A DNA stretch of 64,000 nucleotides from NCBI GenBank assembly GCA_035627955.1, contig DASPKU010000019.1, positions 186,001 to 250,000 of the forward strand, in the 5' to 3' direction. The notes under the pieces were generated by a model, which saw only the letters and a list, made by a program, of their open reading frames with translations, was not told the origin of the DNA and did no database searches. Of the stretch, positions 50,601 through 57,327 are shown piece after piece. Position numbers and translations under genes: made by a program. Numbering within the stretch: the first letter of the stretch is position 1; each line of letters opens with the position of its first letter. The DNA comes from Phycisphaerales bacterium. GTDB lineage: Bacteria; Planctomycetota; Phycisphaerae; Phycisphaerales; UBA1924.

Positions 50601-52317
50601 CCGGTTCAGCGGGGCCAACGCGTTCCAGAAGCTGATCACCGAGGGCCAGGCCCGGATCGCCACGACCGCGATCTCCGCCAGCGAGGAGATGGACTTCAAG
50701 AACGGCGTAGTGCTCGAGACCTCCACGACCCTCACGGCGCCCAAGGCCACGTTCCGCAGCGTCATCGACGGCGCCGGCATGAACCTCACGATGAACGTCA
50801 GTGGCCTGACGGACTTCCAGGGGGTGGTCGGCGGGGCCGGGGCGCTGGGCTCGATCACGACCGACGCCTCGGGCAGCACGCGCCTGGCGGCGAACGCCAC
50901 CACGGCCAGCGGCATGGTGTTCAATGACGCCGTGACGGTGGGGGCGGATATCGAGCTCCGCGGCGGCACGGGCTCACTGCGGTTCGGCAAGACCATCGAC
51001 TCCACCTCTGGCACGCCCTTCTCGCTCGCCCTGTTCAGTGACGCGAGCGCCAACGGCACGCTGGCGAACACGCCCTTCGTGTTCGGCGGCAGCATCGGCA
51101 ATGCCAGCGCCAGCACCCGCCTCAAGAGCCTGACCCTGTCGTTCCAGACCGACGGCAACAACGTGAACAAGGGCGCCCCGCTGGGCGCCACCGCGTTCTT
51201 TGCCACGCTCAATGGCGACGGCACGGTGGCCAAGGGTACTGACTTCCGCATCAACACCACGCAGGGCTTCACCATGAAGCCCGGCCAGAAGCTCACCAGC
51301 TTGGGCAACCTCTTCATCAACGCCACCAACACGGGCACCGTCACCCTGGGCGATCTGACCGCCCTGGGCAACATCACGGTCACGGCGGGCACGGTGAACA
51401 TCCAGCTCCGCGGCGGGTCGGCGGTCAAGAACAACCCCAATGACCTCGGCGTGGACCTCGTCGCCACCGGCGACATCTCCTTTGGCGGCGTGATCCCCAC
51501 GCTGCTCAACCGCTCGGGCCTCACCGAGAAGGAACGCGTCTCCTTCGCCAACAACAGCGGCGTGTTCAACATCCTCACCGGCGCGGCCACCGACCAGTTC
51601 CTGTTCCTCAAGAAGGCCAACCCGGTCGTCGAGAACAGCTTCAAGGACGGCGGCTCCTTCGCACCGCTGGACCTGACCGCCACCGGCGTGTCGGGCGTGA
51701 ACGCCGCGACCATCATCGCCGGGGCGATCCCGCGCGACACCGAGACCCGCGAGGTCGCGACCCCCGTCACCGTGAGCGCCGCCCTCCGCAAGGACCTGGA
51801 GCTCATGGGCATGGGCATCAAGGACCTCGAGATCGAGGACCTCGTCGAGTTCCTCGTCGGACGTGCGTTCTACCGTGACGTGCCGCTGACGGCCCGCCCC
51901 GAGCCCAAGGACTACCGCGTGACCGTGAACCGCCTCTCGACCCCGTCGGTGCAGGCGGCGGTGGACGCGTACAAGAAGCTGGTGTTCCTGCCCGGGGACA
52001 TCAACCGCACCGAGGCTATCCGCGACAGCATCGCCCTGGCGTGGGACGCTTACACGCAGCAGGCCCAGAACCCCGATGGCCTGGGCTTCCGCGAGTACCT
52101 GGAGACCAAGGCCGCCAGCGGCGGCACCGGCGAGGCCGAGGCGCTCCAGTTCCTCAACGACACCCGCATGGTGTTCGAGAAGCTGGACGAGCTGGGCCTG
52201 TCGCCGGCCGAGTCCAACATCCCCAAGATGAAGCTGCTGGGCGACATTCGCCCGCCGGCGATGGACGAGGGCCAGATTTCCACGGCGGTGCTGGGGATGC
52301 AGTTGTCCAGCCGATAA
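41689..52317 (+). CDS. Giant two-partner secretion exoprotein (TpsA, filamentous-haemagglutinin-like)
   Basis: A 3542-aa protein. The ATG at 41689 is chosen over the longer frame because an extended signal peptide follows (long N-region with VRAAEWVSGG, then GGILVAAACTPALA at about 48-61). The TPS domain is next: VVRGQVDITRNG, IINYKSFNIG, and the diagnostic NPAGVIFG at 138-145, then VVMASGSDVMIG. From about 320 to 3300 it is a right-handed beta-helix type repeat protein rich in Gly, Thr, Ala, Asn and Ile-Thr-V motifs, with phrases like GAITLTG and TTTGAQTY recurring. The last 180 residues are different: charged and helical, ending GMQLSSR. It would be exported by TpsB and serve as adhesin or filament at the surface. 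There is no CdiA-type toxin motif at the C-terminus that I can see. Confidence 0.85.
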   Translation: MAQVNGRRQGGTQQAAALVRAAEWVSGGNLLGVGKFAGWTRALGGILVAAACTPALAGPEGAQVVRGQVDITRNGAETLIRAGNNSIINYKSFNIGANESVRFIQPSSTSRVLNRITTAAPTRIDGSITANGRVYIVNPAGVIFGNGARVDVNALYAAGGKLSNADFLAGRDNFTNLTGRVENQGTITVQKFAGLVGEQVFNSGTINAPRGTVVMASGSDVMIGERTGNVYVKIKAPTGDVKAGTGTANTGVVNAAGGRVIMGAGDIYSIAVRAAGSVKANDISVQASGGNVEVAGTLDASNARGNGGSIEVLGERVSLVNAKLNATGQTGGGQVHVGGDYQGLGDRERAKVVTVDAGSTIDVSATEKGNGGTAIVWSDNYTQFHGTGLARGGAMGGDGGLIETSSKDVVSLDPAKIDAGSIDGNGGTWLIDPRNVTISSGATTEMTPSGGSPNTFTPTTTGASSNVNVADIQTSLNGGTSVIVTTAQAGVADAGNITVQNSITKSAGGNATLTLRAQNDITIDAGVTISATAGQLGVTLEANSATGDTASGTGSVFLNGTINTNGGAFSSSGVGFTQSGTGVITAGGGVTINHTGAVALGGAITGGAVDVNAGAGGISLAGNVITSGDSVRFQDAVTLTGSASIDTTGSSSAAGANITFDSTIEGTTAGAENLTLNAGTGGDITLTGAAGGTTRLGAVAITNADDVTAAGLRSTTLTQTAGGGTTTLGGAVDTAGAIGLTATNITVNGDVTSAAGGISLVAGTALNITNKVTATTGDITATATTGTLTVNSTGAETGELDAAAGDTTLVTNTLTMTGEGGEFQVSGGGDVNIRSADNRGIRIGGGGGGFMNIAAATLENRIETVGGRVITLGNNSTSAIEVDEDLSIGNGLALRSAGDITWKDGGPDAPTVQALSLDVRSGMDGTGNIVFEDDADVLTDSASFQAGSLNGTNNAATFTGVNFLALRRIANTDAPASVVWASDAAITATQLPVLTVPAGGITYSIRSFGSTVTIGTAARINGTDLTIQGAGAGTDITTDVSLRSLTLNGTGVFDAVTTTSGGINAAGNATFSGAVSAAGAIAVSGSFDAVFSSTVTTTGGGISIGDDVNFGGAVSITGGNFQSGGDASIAAGLTTDGTATVGGSITRLTGTLRTDSGAVSVTGSVAVNGTGAIDTTNAGGSAGANVQLGSTLDGTAGGAADHLTVTAGTGNFTVTGASGAGQVLGDVLIESANDVSMGTVNAASLIQNNSGGQTTIGNITTTGAVRFGTVGTPLNDVTLGSVNASSLQAIVGNLNTVNLGGPVTLTGSFIHSGGQLNLSGNISTTTGFIQSTNLRLIGGSAITLTASSNSTGIVLSAADLNGQNLTLVGDRVHFNGAANSIGGAGILTMRPVLNTDGITIGADDGTANILFVTGLAPLAATLTEVHFGNSTGGAHTINVPASTFLPDVTFFGNTVNVNGDLSTAGQAITIDADVSLASGVTIATDVGDAAGAAINITGDITRTNVAGGLTLSAGTDGDIDLDGDAGTSGAALANFTVTTADVVSANDVFATTISQAAANTATYGSLTGGAGGITLVGGAMNLGGAATSGGGAMQVTNSGLLTVSGSIALDGAFLQDGAGATSLTSAGAFTVSTTDDAITFTSGVSVNGTSVAFDAGSGTVTVGSTLTVGGGASFTVSADEIDFNGGANSVSGTGRLVLQPGTDGIDVEVGSALDQAGRLDLSLADLDALDNQFTSGVGAANTAIIIGRATGTQNINVNAGTFDNDVFFRGSGTGSVAFLGPVTGAGSLRADAGDITLGGDLAANGTLALVGDVLLTGNSTLTTSNDLIVLTGAVDAQTAGVQGLDIDAGSADVELNADVGATTRLGLFRVLGGHTKYGQSITVNAEGVLFDGLITATGSSGNRDLTIDSGAGNLTLLQNVNAVNGAVDLTGAVITTVGSITGGDINATGTTLNIGALVASGHVTLTGDVVNQDGAVTSDSYVASSQGAIVVSDDITATAVDGIRILSGLGGAGDLSFGATGVTLTSNTIELAAGDGTGAAVVNVRGNSPTFAGNSGSVSSFEVRQDGSISGTDLAEITQFTGGIAGMSYILNAVNGSLVIADSGSAANVAGSRLDLSALDNVVTGGIGISTDLTLEALQLRSVVTYGGATVAASDTIVHDGDVIIDGGVVFRAGDLDFTGAVTGLGANSTLDIETFAAGRDIFLGGDGTETGSGGTQALHLTASEIDLFADGLTGIRIGGASNNGTITVKSDVTFKDALTLRASAAGGSVEIEQTLKNTTSDGSVTILGSGSTTTISGSIVTQGQAITINDRVVVDGSALLDTTDAGAFATGADVSVGFDAGTGDAIADAINGQAAGADLAVRAGTSGVVRLARVGDTQHLDDLSINGAQIHLSSVATDGDQAYTGEVHLSELLRSHVAGSIVITGDLVVAGNSTIRTAGDNATDDITITGTVNADDAASNRDLTIAVGAVNQDNVQGQVSIGGAIGGVQALNDLVVSGDGTTLLRATTTGVQTYFGATQIAGNMSGSRIDFNDALTLAANVVLTASNTDSDAEQVEIETVNSFGGARTLTINALNTRINGDVGAVSKLASLTTDSSGRTRIGSAQVRTTGAQAYLDAVQLNNNVTMTTDAGSVRFASTIVSFGENRDLTVNTGGTSATQFEGLIGGTTDGEKLRNLTTNADGSVAFSANVRTTGAQTYDDATLLNANVSMSGASFEFASINSEALGARSLSITSTGSVIVNGAIGQGAPDTALGSLTINGGNMSFGGVTVNNAVALTSTGNIAHNGDVHASTYTASATTLDLLKIITSGNQTITGGVTLNDDLTATGAGSITLNGAVTLDDDVVITTNNQALSVSGAVNGAKALTVNVGTSTANFAADIGGTTALTSLNVTASSTTTRAVGTVGAQSYSGGLTTGFNHTTTGAGDITITGVLTLTGDAVFTTANGNLLYNGGVSGGESLTSHAGGAGKFSRFSGANAFQKLITEGQARIATTAISASEEMDFKNGVVLETSTTLTAPKATFRSVIDGAGMNLTMNVSGLTDFQGVVGGAGALGSITTDASGSTRLAANATTASGMVFNDAVTVGADIELRGGTGSLRFGKTIDSTSGTPFSLALFSDASANGTLANTPFVFGGSIGNASASTRLKSLTLSFQTDGNNVNKGAPLGATAFFATLNGDGTVAKGTDFRINTTQGFTMKPGQKLTSLGNLFINATNTGTVTLGDLTALGNITVTAGTVNIQLRGGSAVKNNPNDLGVDLVATGDISFGGVIPTLLNRSGLTEKERVSFANNSGVFNILTGAATDQFLFLKKANPVVENSFKDGGSFAPLDLTATGVSGVNAATIIAGAIPRDTETREVATPVTVSAALRKDLELMGMGIKDLEIEDLVEFLVGRAFYRDVPLTARPEPKDYRVTVNRLSTPSVQAAVDAYKKLVFLPGDINRTEAIRDSIALAWDAYTQQAQNPDGLGFREYLETKAASGGTGEAEALQFLNDTRMVFEKLDELGLSPAESNIPKMKLLGDIRPPAMDEGQISTAVLGMQLSSR

Positions 52318-52376
52318 GGACGTTCCAAAACGCGGCCGGGCGTTTCCGGCATCCCAGAAGCGCAAGCTGGGGGTGA

Positions 52377-53444
52377 GTGGTGGCGGTAGTCAACGTCGAG
52401 AGTCTGCTCAAGCCTCTGTCGGAGGAGAACCCCGCGGGTGAGAACCTGCGCTGGGACCGCCGGTACCTGGAAATCGAGCGGCTGGCCGAGGGCAAGGAGG
52501 AGACGCAGTTCTCCGCGCCCGAGGAGCCGGATTGGCGCGAGGTGCGCGACGGGTGCGTGGAGCTCTTTGCCCGCGGCAAGCACCTGCGCGTCGCGGTGCT
52601 GCTGACCCTGGCGGCCGTGCGGCTGGAGGGGTACCCCGGCCTGCGGGACGGCCTTAAGCTCATCCACAGCCTGCTCAACGACTACTGGGATCAGGTCTTC
52701 CCGCAGCTGGACGCCGAGGACAACAACGATCCGACCGAGCGGGTCAACGCCCTGTCGGCTTTCGTGACGCCCCTGGCGACCTACGGCGACAAGATCAAGT
52801 TCCTTGACCGGGTGTTCGAGGCGCCGATCTGCCAGTCGCGGCAGCTCGGCTCGTTCTCGATGCGGGACGTGGCGATCGCGGGCGGCACGCTCGAGGTCCC
52901 CGATGATCCTGACAAACAAAAACCGACCCTGCAGGTCATCCAAGCCGCGTTCGAGGAGACCGACGCGAGCACGCTTGAAGAGATTGCGAACGCCATTGAC
53001 GAGGCGTCGGGGTGCCTGGAGGGCATCGAGGCGATCTTCGACGAGAAGTGCGGCCCGGGGGTGGGGCCGAGTCCCGAGGGGTTCAAGACGCTGCTGCGGG
53101 ATGCCAGCATCCAGGTGCGGCGGCACCTGGGTGGGGAGGTTCCCGCGGAGGAGAGTGCTGACGGGGGCGGCGAGGACGTCAGCAGCGGCGGTGGGGGGGG
53201 TGGTCGGCGCGGTGCCTCGCTGGATGGTGAGGTGAACTCCCCCCAGGACGCACTCTTGGCATTTGAGAAGGTTTCCCGTTACTATGCGGCCCACGAACCA
53301 TCGAGCCCCGTGGCACTTATCGTCGCCGCGGCTCAGCAGATGGTGGGCAAGAGCTTTGTCGATATCTCAAAGGTTCTGACCCCCGACGTCGTGAGCATGC
53401 TGGTGACGATCAGCACGCCGCCGGAGGCGCAGTCGAGCGAGTAA
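52377..53444 (+). CDS. tssA: T6SS cap/assembly protein TssA
   Basis: A 355-aa protein. The ImpA N-terminal domain is clear: LLKPLSEENPAGENLRWDRR at the start and YPGLRDGLKLIHSLLNDYW plus DVFPQLD-like text (DQVFPQLDAEDNNDP). A Gly-rich linker lies near residue 265-285. The C-terminal domain has SPQDALLAFEKVSRYYAAHE followed by PSSPVALIVAAAQQMVGKSF, which fits the C-terminal part of short TssA proteins. TssA organises tail-tube and sheath growth and caps the distal end in some systems. GTG is used as start, with GTG again as second possible start three bases on. It restarts the T6SS series after tpsA, 59 bp away. tssB follows after 48 bp. Confidence 0.88.
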   Translation: MVAVVNVESLLKPLSEENPAGENLRWDRRYLEIERLAEGKEETQFSAPEEPDWREVRDGCVELFARGKHLRVAVLLTLAAVRLEGYPGLRDGLKLIHSLLNDYWDQVFPQLDAEDNNDPTERVNALSAFVTPLATYGDKIKFLDRVFEAPICQSRQLGSFSMRDVAIAGGTLEVPDDPDKQKPTLQVIQAAFEETDASTLEEIANAIDEASGCLEGIEAIFDEKCGPGVGPSPEGFKTLLRDASIQVRRHLGGEVPAEESADGGGEDVSSGGGGGGRRGASLDGEVNSPQDALLAFEKVSRYYAAHEPSSPVALIVAAAQQMVGKSFVDISKVLTPDVVSMLVTISTPPEAQSSE

Positions 53445-53492
53445 ACGCCCGCAGTTTGCGGAGAAGAGTGTCAGAGAAGCAAGGAGACAGGG

Positions 53493-53990
53493 ATGGCAAA
53501 GGCCAGCAGCCAGAAGTTCATTGCACGCAACCGGGCCCCGCGCGTACAGATCGAGTACGACTTGGAGCTGTACGGCGCGGAGAAGAAGGTCAACCTGCCG
53601 TTCGTGATGGGCGTGATGGCTGACCTGTCGGGCAAGCCGGCCGACCCGCTGCCCGCAGTGGCGGACCGCAAGTTCCTCGAGATCGACGTCGACAACTTCG
53701 ACGAGCGCCTCAAGAGCATGAAGCCGCGCGTGGCGTTCCAGGTTCCCAACACCCTCACGGGCGAGGGCAACCTGCCGGTGGACATCACCTTCGAGAGCAT
53801 GGCGGACTTCTCGCCGGGCGCGATCGCGAAGAAGGTGGAGCCGCTGGCGAAGCTGCTGGAGGCGCGGACGCAGCTGGCCAACCTGCTGACCTACATGGAC
53901 GGCAAGGGCGGCGCCGAGCAGCTCATGACCAAGATCCTGTCTGACCAGGAGCTCCTCAAGAGCCTGGCCTCGGCGCCCAAGCCGAGCTGA
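53493..53990 (+). CDS. tssB: T6SS contractile sheath small subunit TssB (VipA)
   Basis: A 165-aa protein with the family text RVQIEYDLELYGAEKKVNLP followed by FVMGVMADLSG, then RKFLEIDVDNFDERLKSMKP and FSPGAIAKKVEPLAKLLEAR, all typical of TssB. It forms the contractile sheath with TssC in the cytosol. AAGGAGAC precedes the ATG at normal distance. A strong GC hairpin follows the stop, before tssC. Length is normal. Confidence 0.95.
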   Translation: MAKASSQKFIARNRAPRVQIEYDLELYGAEKKVNLPFVMGVMADLSGKPADPLPAVADRKFLEIDVDNFDERLKSMKPRVAFQVPNTLTGEGNLPVDITFESMADFSPGAIAKKVEPLAKLLEARTQLANLLTYMDGKGGAEQLMTKILSDQELLKSLASAPKPS

Positions 53991-54003
53991 GTGTGAAGAA
54001 GTG

Positions 54004-54031
54004 ACGGGCCGGCGACCTGCCGGCCCGTTTC
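54004..54031 (+). terminator. Hairpin with short T-tract between tssB and tssC
   Basis: ACGGGCCGGC (54004-54013) and GCCGGCCCGT (54019-54028), a perfect 10-bp stem with a 5-nt loop, followed by TTCG. It may act as a partial terminator or as an RNA processing or stability element that sets the TssB to TssC ratio. Confidence 0.5.
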
Positions 54032-54100
54032 GGTGAAAAGACGTTTCAGAGCAAGACCCCGGGCCGTCTACGGATGGTGCCCGGCGCGGAGGGATGGCAG

Positions 54101-55594
54101 ATGGCCGAAGCACAAGCACAATCACAGGTCTCAGGCCTTCAGCTCGAGGGCAACGACCTGGAGTCGCTCCTCAAGAAAGAGTTCAAGCCCAAGACCAGCA
54201 ACGCCAAGGAGGCGATCGAGTCGGCGGTGAAGACGCTGGCCTCGCAGGCGCTGGAGGGCGTCAGCCTCATCAGCGATGATGCGGTCAAGAGCATCGAGGC
54301 CATCATCGCGGCCATCGACCAGAAGCTCTCCGAGCAGATCAACCACATCCTGCACCACGCCGACTTCCAGGCACTGGAAGGCGCCTGGCGCGGTCTGGCG
54401 CACCTGGTCAACAACACCGAGACCGACGAGACGCTGAAGATCCGCGTGCTCAACATCTCCAAGAAGGAGCTTGGCAAGACCATCGCCAAGTTCAAGGGCA
54501 CGGCCTGGGACCAGAGCCCCCTCTTCAAGAAGCTGTACGAGGAAGAGTTCGGCATGCCCGGCGGGCAGCCCTACGGCGCCCTCATCGGCGACTACTACTT
54601 CGACCACACCCCGCCGGACGTCGAGATCCTCAGCGGCATGGCCCAGATCGCGGCCGCGGCGCACGCGCCGTTCATCACCAGCCCCAAGCCCAGCCTGTTC
54701 AACATGGAGAGCTGGCAGGAGCTGAGCAACCCCCGCGACCTGACCAAGATCTTCCAGTCCGCCGAGTACGCCCCCTGGCGGAGCCTGCGCGAGAGCGAGG
54801 ATTCGCGGTACATCGGCATGGCCATGCCCCGCGTGCTCTCCCGCATCCCCTACGGCGCCAAGACCGCGCCCGTGGAGGAGTTCTCCTTCGAGGAGGACAC
54901 GGGCGCGGCCGATCACAGCAAGTACGCCTGGATGAACGCCGCCTACGCCATGGGCACGAACATCACCCGCGCGTTCAAGCTCTACGGCTGGTGCAGCCGC
55001 ATCCGCGGCGTTGAGTCGGGCGGCATGGTGGAGGGCCTGCCGGTCCACACCTTCCCCACCGACGACGGCGGCGTGGACATGAAGTGCCCCACCGAAATCG
55101 CGATCACCGACCGGCGCGAGGCCGAGCTGGCGAAGAACGGCTTCATGCCGCTCTCCCACTGGAAGAACACCGACTACTCGGTGTTCGTCGGCGCCCAGAG
55201 CCTGCACAAGCCGGCCGAGTACAGCGACCCGGACGCGACGGCGAACGCCAACCTCGGCGCCCGCCTGCCCTACCTGTTCGCGACGTGCCGCTTCGCCCAC
55301 TTCCTCAAGTGCATGGTGCGTGACAAGATCGGCTCCTTCAAGGAGCGCGACGCCATGTCCAAGTGGCTGAACAACTGGATCCTCCAGTACGTCGACGGCG
55401 ACCCCACCAACTCCTCGGAAGAAACCAAGGCCCGCCTGCCGCTCGCTGCGGCGGAGGTCGTGGTCGAGGAGATCCCCGGCAACCCAGGCTACTACTCGAG
55501 CAAGTTCTTCCTTCGCCCGCACTACCAGCTGGAAGGCCTCACCGTGTCCCTGCGTCTCGTGTCCAAGCTGCCCTCGGCCAAGAGCGGCGGTTGA
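54101..55594 (+). CDS. tssC: T6SS contractile sheath large subunit TssC (VipB)
   Basis: A 497-aa protein from the ATG at 54101, which has GGAGGG 7 nt upstream; the longer frame adds nine unsupported residues. Family motifs are IDQKLSEQINHILHHADFQ, LEGAWRGLAHLVNNTETDE, YGALIGDYYFDH, FITSPKPSLFNM, YIGMAMPRVLSRIPYG and the C-terminal handshake region QLEGLTVSLRLVSKLPS. It polymerises with TssB into the contractile sheath. Length and motifs are normal. It is followed by hcp1 50 bp downstream. Confidence 0.96.
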   Translation: MAEAQAQSQVSGLQLEGNDLESLLKKEFKPKTSNAKEAIESAVKTLASQALEGVSLISDDAVKSIEAIIAAIDQKLSEQINHILHHADFQALEGAWRGLAHLVNNTETDETLKIRVLNISKKELGKTIAKFKGTAWDQSPLFKKLYEEEFGMPGGQPYGALIGDYYFDHTPPDVEILSGMAQIAAAAHAPFITSPKPSLFNMESWQELSNPRDLTKIFQSAEYAPWRSLRESEDSRYIGMAMPRVLSRIPYGAKTAPVEEFSFEEDTGAADHSKYAWMNAAYAMGTNITRAFKLYGWCSRIRGVESGGMVEGLPVHTFPTDDGGVDMKCPTEIAITDRREAELAKNGFMPLSHWKNTDYSVFVGAQSLHKPAEYSDPDATANANLGARLPYLFATCRFAHFLKCMVRDKIGSFKERDAMSKWLNNWILQYVDGDPTNSSEETKARLPLAAAEVVVEEIPGNPGYYSSKFFLRPHYQLEGLTVSLRLVSKLPSAKSGG

Positions 55595-55644
55595 TTCTCT
55601 CGCGTCTCACAGCCGCCACAACGGCAAACCAGGAGTGACTAGGC

Positions 55645-56148
55645 ATGGCATTCGACGGATTCCTTTACGTAGAGGGGCAGAAGGGCGCCATCAAGGGCGA
55701 GTGCAAGGACAAGGACCACGCGGAGTGGATCGACATCATGTCGTTCAGCTACTCCGTGAACCAGTCCAACTCCGTTGACACCGGCGGCGGCCTCAGCGCC
55801 GGCAAGGCGCAGCTGGGCGACTTCACCTTCACCCAGAAGTACCACAAGGGCTCCCCCGCCCTGTGGGGCCTGTGCGCCTCGGGCGAGCACCTCAAGAAGG
55901 TCGAGTTCAACGCCCGCAAGTCGGCCGGCGACAACCAGTTCATGTACCTCAAGATCCTCTTCACCGACTGCATCGTGAGCAGCGTCTCCACCAGCGGCGG
56001 CTCGGACAACGAGATCCCCGACGAGACCGTCACCATCGCCTACACCGAGGTGGCCTTCAGCTACTGGGAGCAGAACGAGAAGACCGGCGGCATGAAGGGC
56101 GGCGTCGTCACCGCCAGCTACAACCGCAAGACCAACAAGCGCGGCTGA
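55645..56148 (+). CDS. hcp: T6SS tube protein Hcp, paralogue 1
   Basis: A 167-aa Hcp family protein (TssD). Typical features are the N-terminal AFDGFLYVEG, EWIDIMSFSYSVNQS, FTFTQKYHKGSPALW, LKILFTDCIVSSV and the YTEVAFSYWEQ end strand. Six subunits form rings stacked into the inner tube that the sheath drives out of the cell. GGAG lies about 10 nt before the ATG. It sits right after tssC, which fits a structural tube protein. A hairpin with T-tract follows, perhaps to limit transcription of the next hcp genes. Confidence 0.92.
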   Translation: MAFDGFLYVEGQKGAIKGECKDKDHAEWIDIMSFSYSVNQSNSVDTGGGLSAGKAQLGDFTFTQKYHKGSPALWGLCASGEHLKKVEFNARKSAGDNQFMYLKILFTDCIVSSVSTSGGSDNEIPDETVTIAYTEVAFSYWEQNEKTGGMKGGVVTASYNRKTNKRG

Positions 56149-56188
56149 TCCAGACGCCTGTTCTGGGCTTCGCATCGATCCATCACGG

Positions 56189-56220
56189 CGCAGGGGCGGG
56201 CACGCCCCTGCGGCCGTTTT
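56189..56220 (+). terminator. Intrinsic terminator between hcp1 and hcp2
   Basis: CGCAGGGGCG (56189-56198) and CGCCCCTGCG (56203-56212), a perfect 10-bp stem with a 4-nt loop, followed by GCCGTTTT. It would make hcp1 the most abundant of the three, as expected for the main tube subunit. Confidence 0.6.
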
Positions 56221-56248
56221 CTGAAGGCCACGCACCCGAGAGCCGCCA

Positions 56249-56740
56249 ATGCCCGACAACTTCGACGGCTTCCTCAAGATCACCGACGTCTCCAGCGAGT
56301 CCAAGGACCCCAAGCACGAGGGGTGGATCGACGTCGAGGCGTTCACGTACTCGGCCAAGGTCAGCGACTACACCATCGGCCAGGACGGCAAGCTGGTCGC
56401 CGACGACGCCCGCGCCGGGGCCTTCACCTTCACGCAGGGCATGCACAAGGGCTCGCCCACGCTGTTCCAGTTCTGCGTGACGCGCCGGCAGATCCCCACG
56501 GTTGAGTTCCACGCCCGCAAGGCTTCGGGGTCGTACAACTTCATCTACTTCAAGGCGATCCTGACCGACTGCCTGATCACAGACGTGGCCGTGGGCGCGG
56601 GCAGCACGCCGCTGCCCACCGAGACCATCACGATCGCGTACCGCAAGGTGCAGCTCGTGTATCGCGAGCAGGACACCCACCGCGGCACGGGGACGGGCGG
56701 CGACGTGACCATCACCTTCGACGCCGCGGCCAATCAGTAG
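56249..56740 (+). CDS. T6SS tube protein Hcp, paralogue 2
   Basis: A 163-aa protein of the Hcp family, clearly divergent from paralogue 1. It opens NFDGFLKITDVSSESKD and keeps HEGWIDVEAFTYSAKV, AFTFTQGMHKGSPTLFQF, YFKAILTDCLITDV and ITIAYRKVQLVYREQ. An N-terminal DVSSESKDPKHEG loop is longer than in paralogue 1. It may form mixed or tip-proximal rings or carry cargo. It follows paralogue 1 past a terminator-like hairpin and precedes paralogue 3 by 12 bp. Confidence 0.85.
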   Translation: MPDNFDGFLKITDVSSESKDPKHEGWIDVEAFTYSAKVSDYTIGQDGKLVADDARAGAFTFTQGMHKGSPTLFQFCVTRRQIPTVEFHARKASGSYNFIYFKAILTDCLITDVAVGAGSTPLPTETITIAYRKVQLVYREQDTHRGTGTGGDVTITFDAAANQ

Positions 56741-56752
56741 CGGGGGCGTCGC

Positions 56753-57196
56753 ATGTCGCTGGACGGCTACTTGTGGCTGGGCGGGGCCCAGGGGATCCGG
56801 GGGGAGGCCAAGCACTACCTCTACTCGGACTGGCTGGGCGTGCGCGGGCTGACATGGGGCGTGCGGCAGGACGCGGCCGTCAACCCGACGGGCTCGCAGA
56901 CCCTGCCGACGGCCGACGTCGACGCGTTCTCGTTCACCCACGAGCTCGACCGGGCCTCCCCAGGCATTTTCCAGGCGTGTCTGCAGGGGCGGAACATCCC
57001 CGAGGTGCGGTTCGTGGTGCTCCAGCCCGACACCCGGGGCGAGACCTACGAGCGGCTGCGGATCACCTTCCGCAACTGCCTGATCACGGGGGTCGAGGTG
57101 ACGGCGGAGGGGGCGAGCGTGTCGGAGACGGTGGCGATCGTTTTTGGGGAGATCGACATCCAGGCCCGCCCGCGTCCGATCGATGCCGGGCAGTAG
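56753..57196 (+). CDS. T6SS tube protein Hcp, paralogue 3
   Basis: A 147-aa Hcp-like protein, the most divergent of the three: SLDGYLWLGGAQGIRGEAKH at the start, LGVRGLTWGVRQDA, AFSFTHELDRASPGIFQ, LRITFRNCLITGVEV and SETVAIVFGEIDIQARP. The DGYLxL start and the RNCLITGVEV strand keep the Hcp pattern. Its Lys-Gly-Ser-Pro motif has become DRASPG, which would change the ring surface. It starts 12 bp after the paralogue 2 stop and is probably cotranslated with it. Confidence 0.78.
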   Translation: MSLDGYLWLGGAQGIRGEAKHYLYSDWLGVRGLTWGVRQDAAVNPTGSQTLPTADVDAFSFTHELDRASPGIFQACLQGRNIPEVRFVVLQPDTRGETYERLRITFRNCLITGVEVTAEGASVSETVAIVFGEIDIQARPRPIDAGQ

Positions 57197-57280
57197 GGCC
57201 CGGCGTAAGGGTGGGCGGCCAACGGCGTTGACAACCCGTCGGCCGCTCGCGGGCGAGTTTCGGGAGAGGTCTGAATCCTG

Positions 57281-57313
57281 TATTCTGCGGTCCCTGGCAC
57301 GGTCGTGCCGTTT
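57281..57313 (+). promoter_or_regulatory. -10 box with 5'-leader hairpin before tagJ
   Basis: TATTCT at 57281-57286 (possible -35 TTTCGG 17 nt upstream), then GGCAC ggtc GTGCC (57296-57309) and GTTTC. The GGGGAGAGG ribosome site and ATG at 57328 follow. It has the same layout as before 15354 and 23473. It would start the tagJ-tssE-tssF-tssG-tssH transcript. Confidence 0.45.
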
Positions 57314-57327
57314 CATTGGGGAGAGGC

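Noticed and set aside
51756-52317. CdiA-type contact-dependent toxin at the TpsA C-terminus
   Set aside because: No VENN-like motif is seen and no small immunity-type gene follows; tssA is next.
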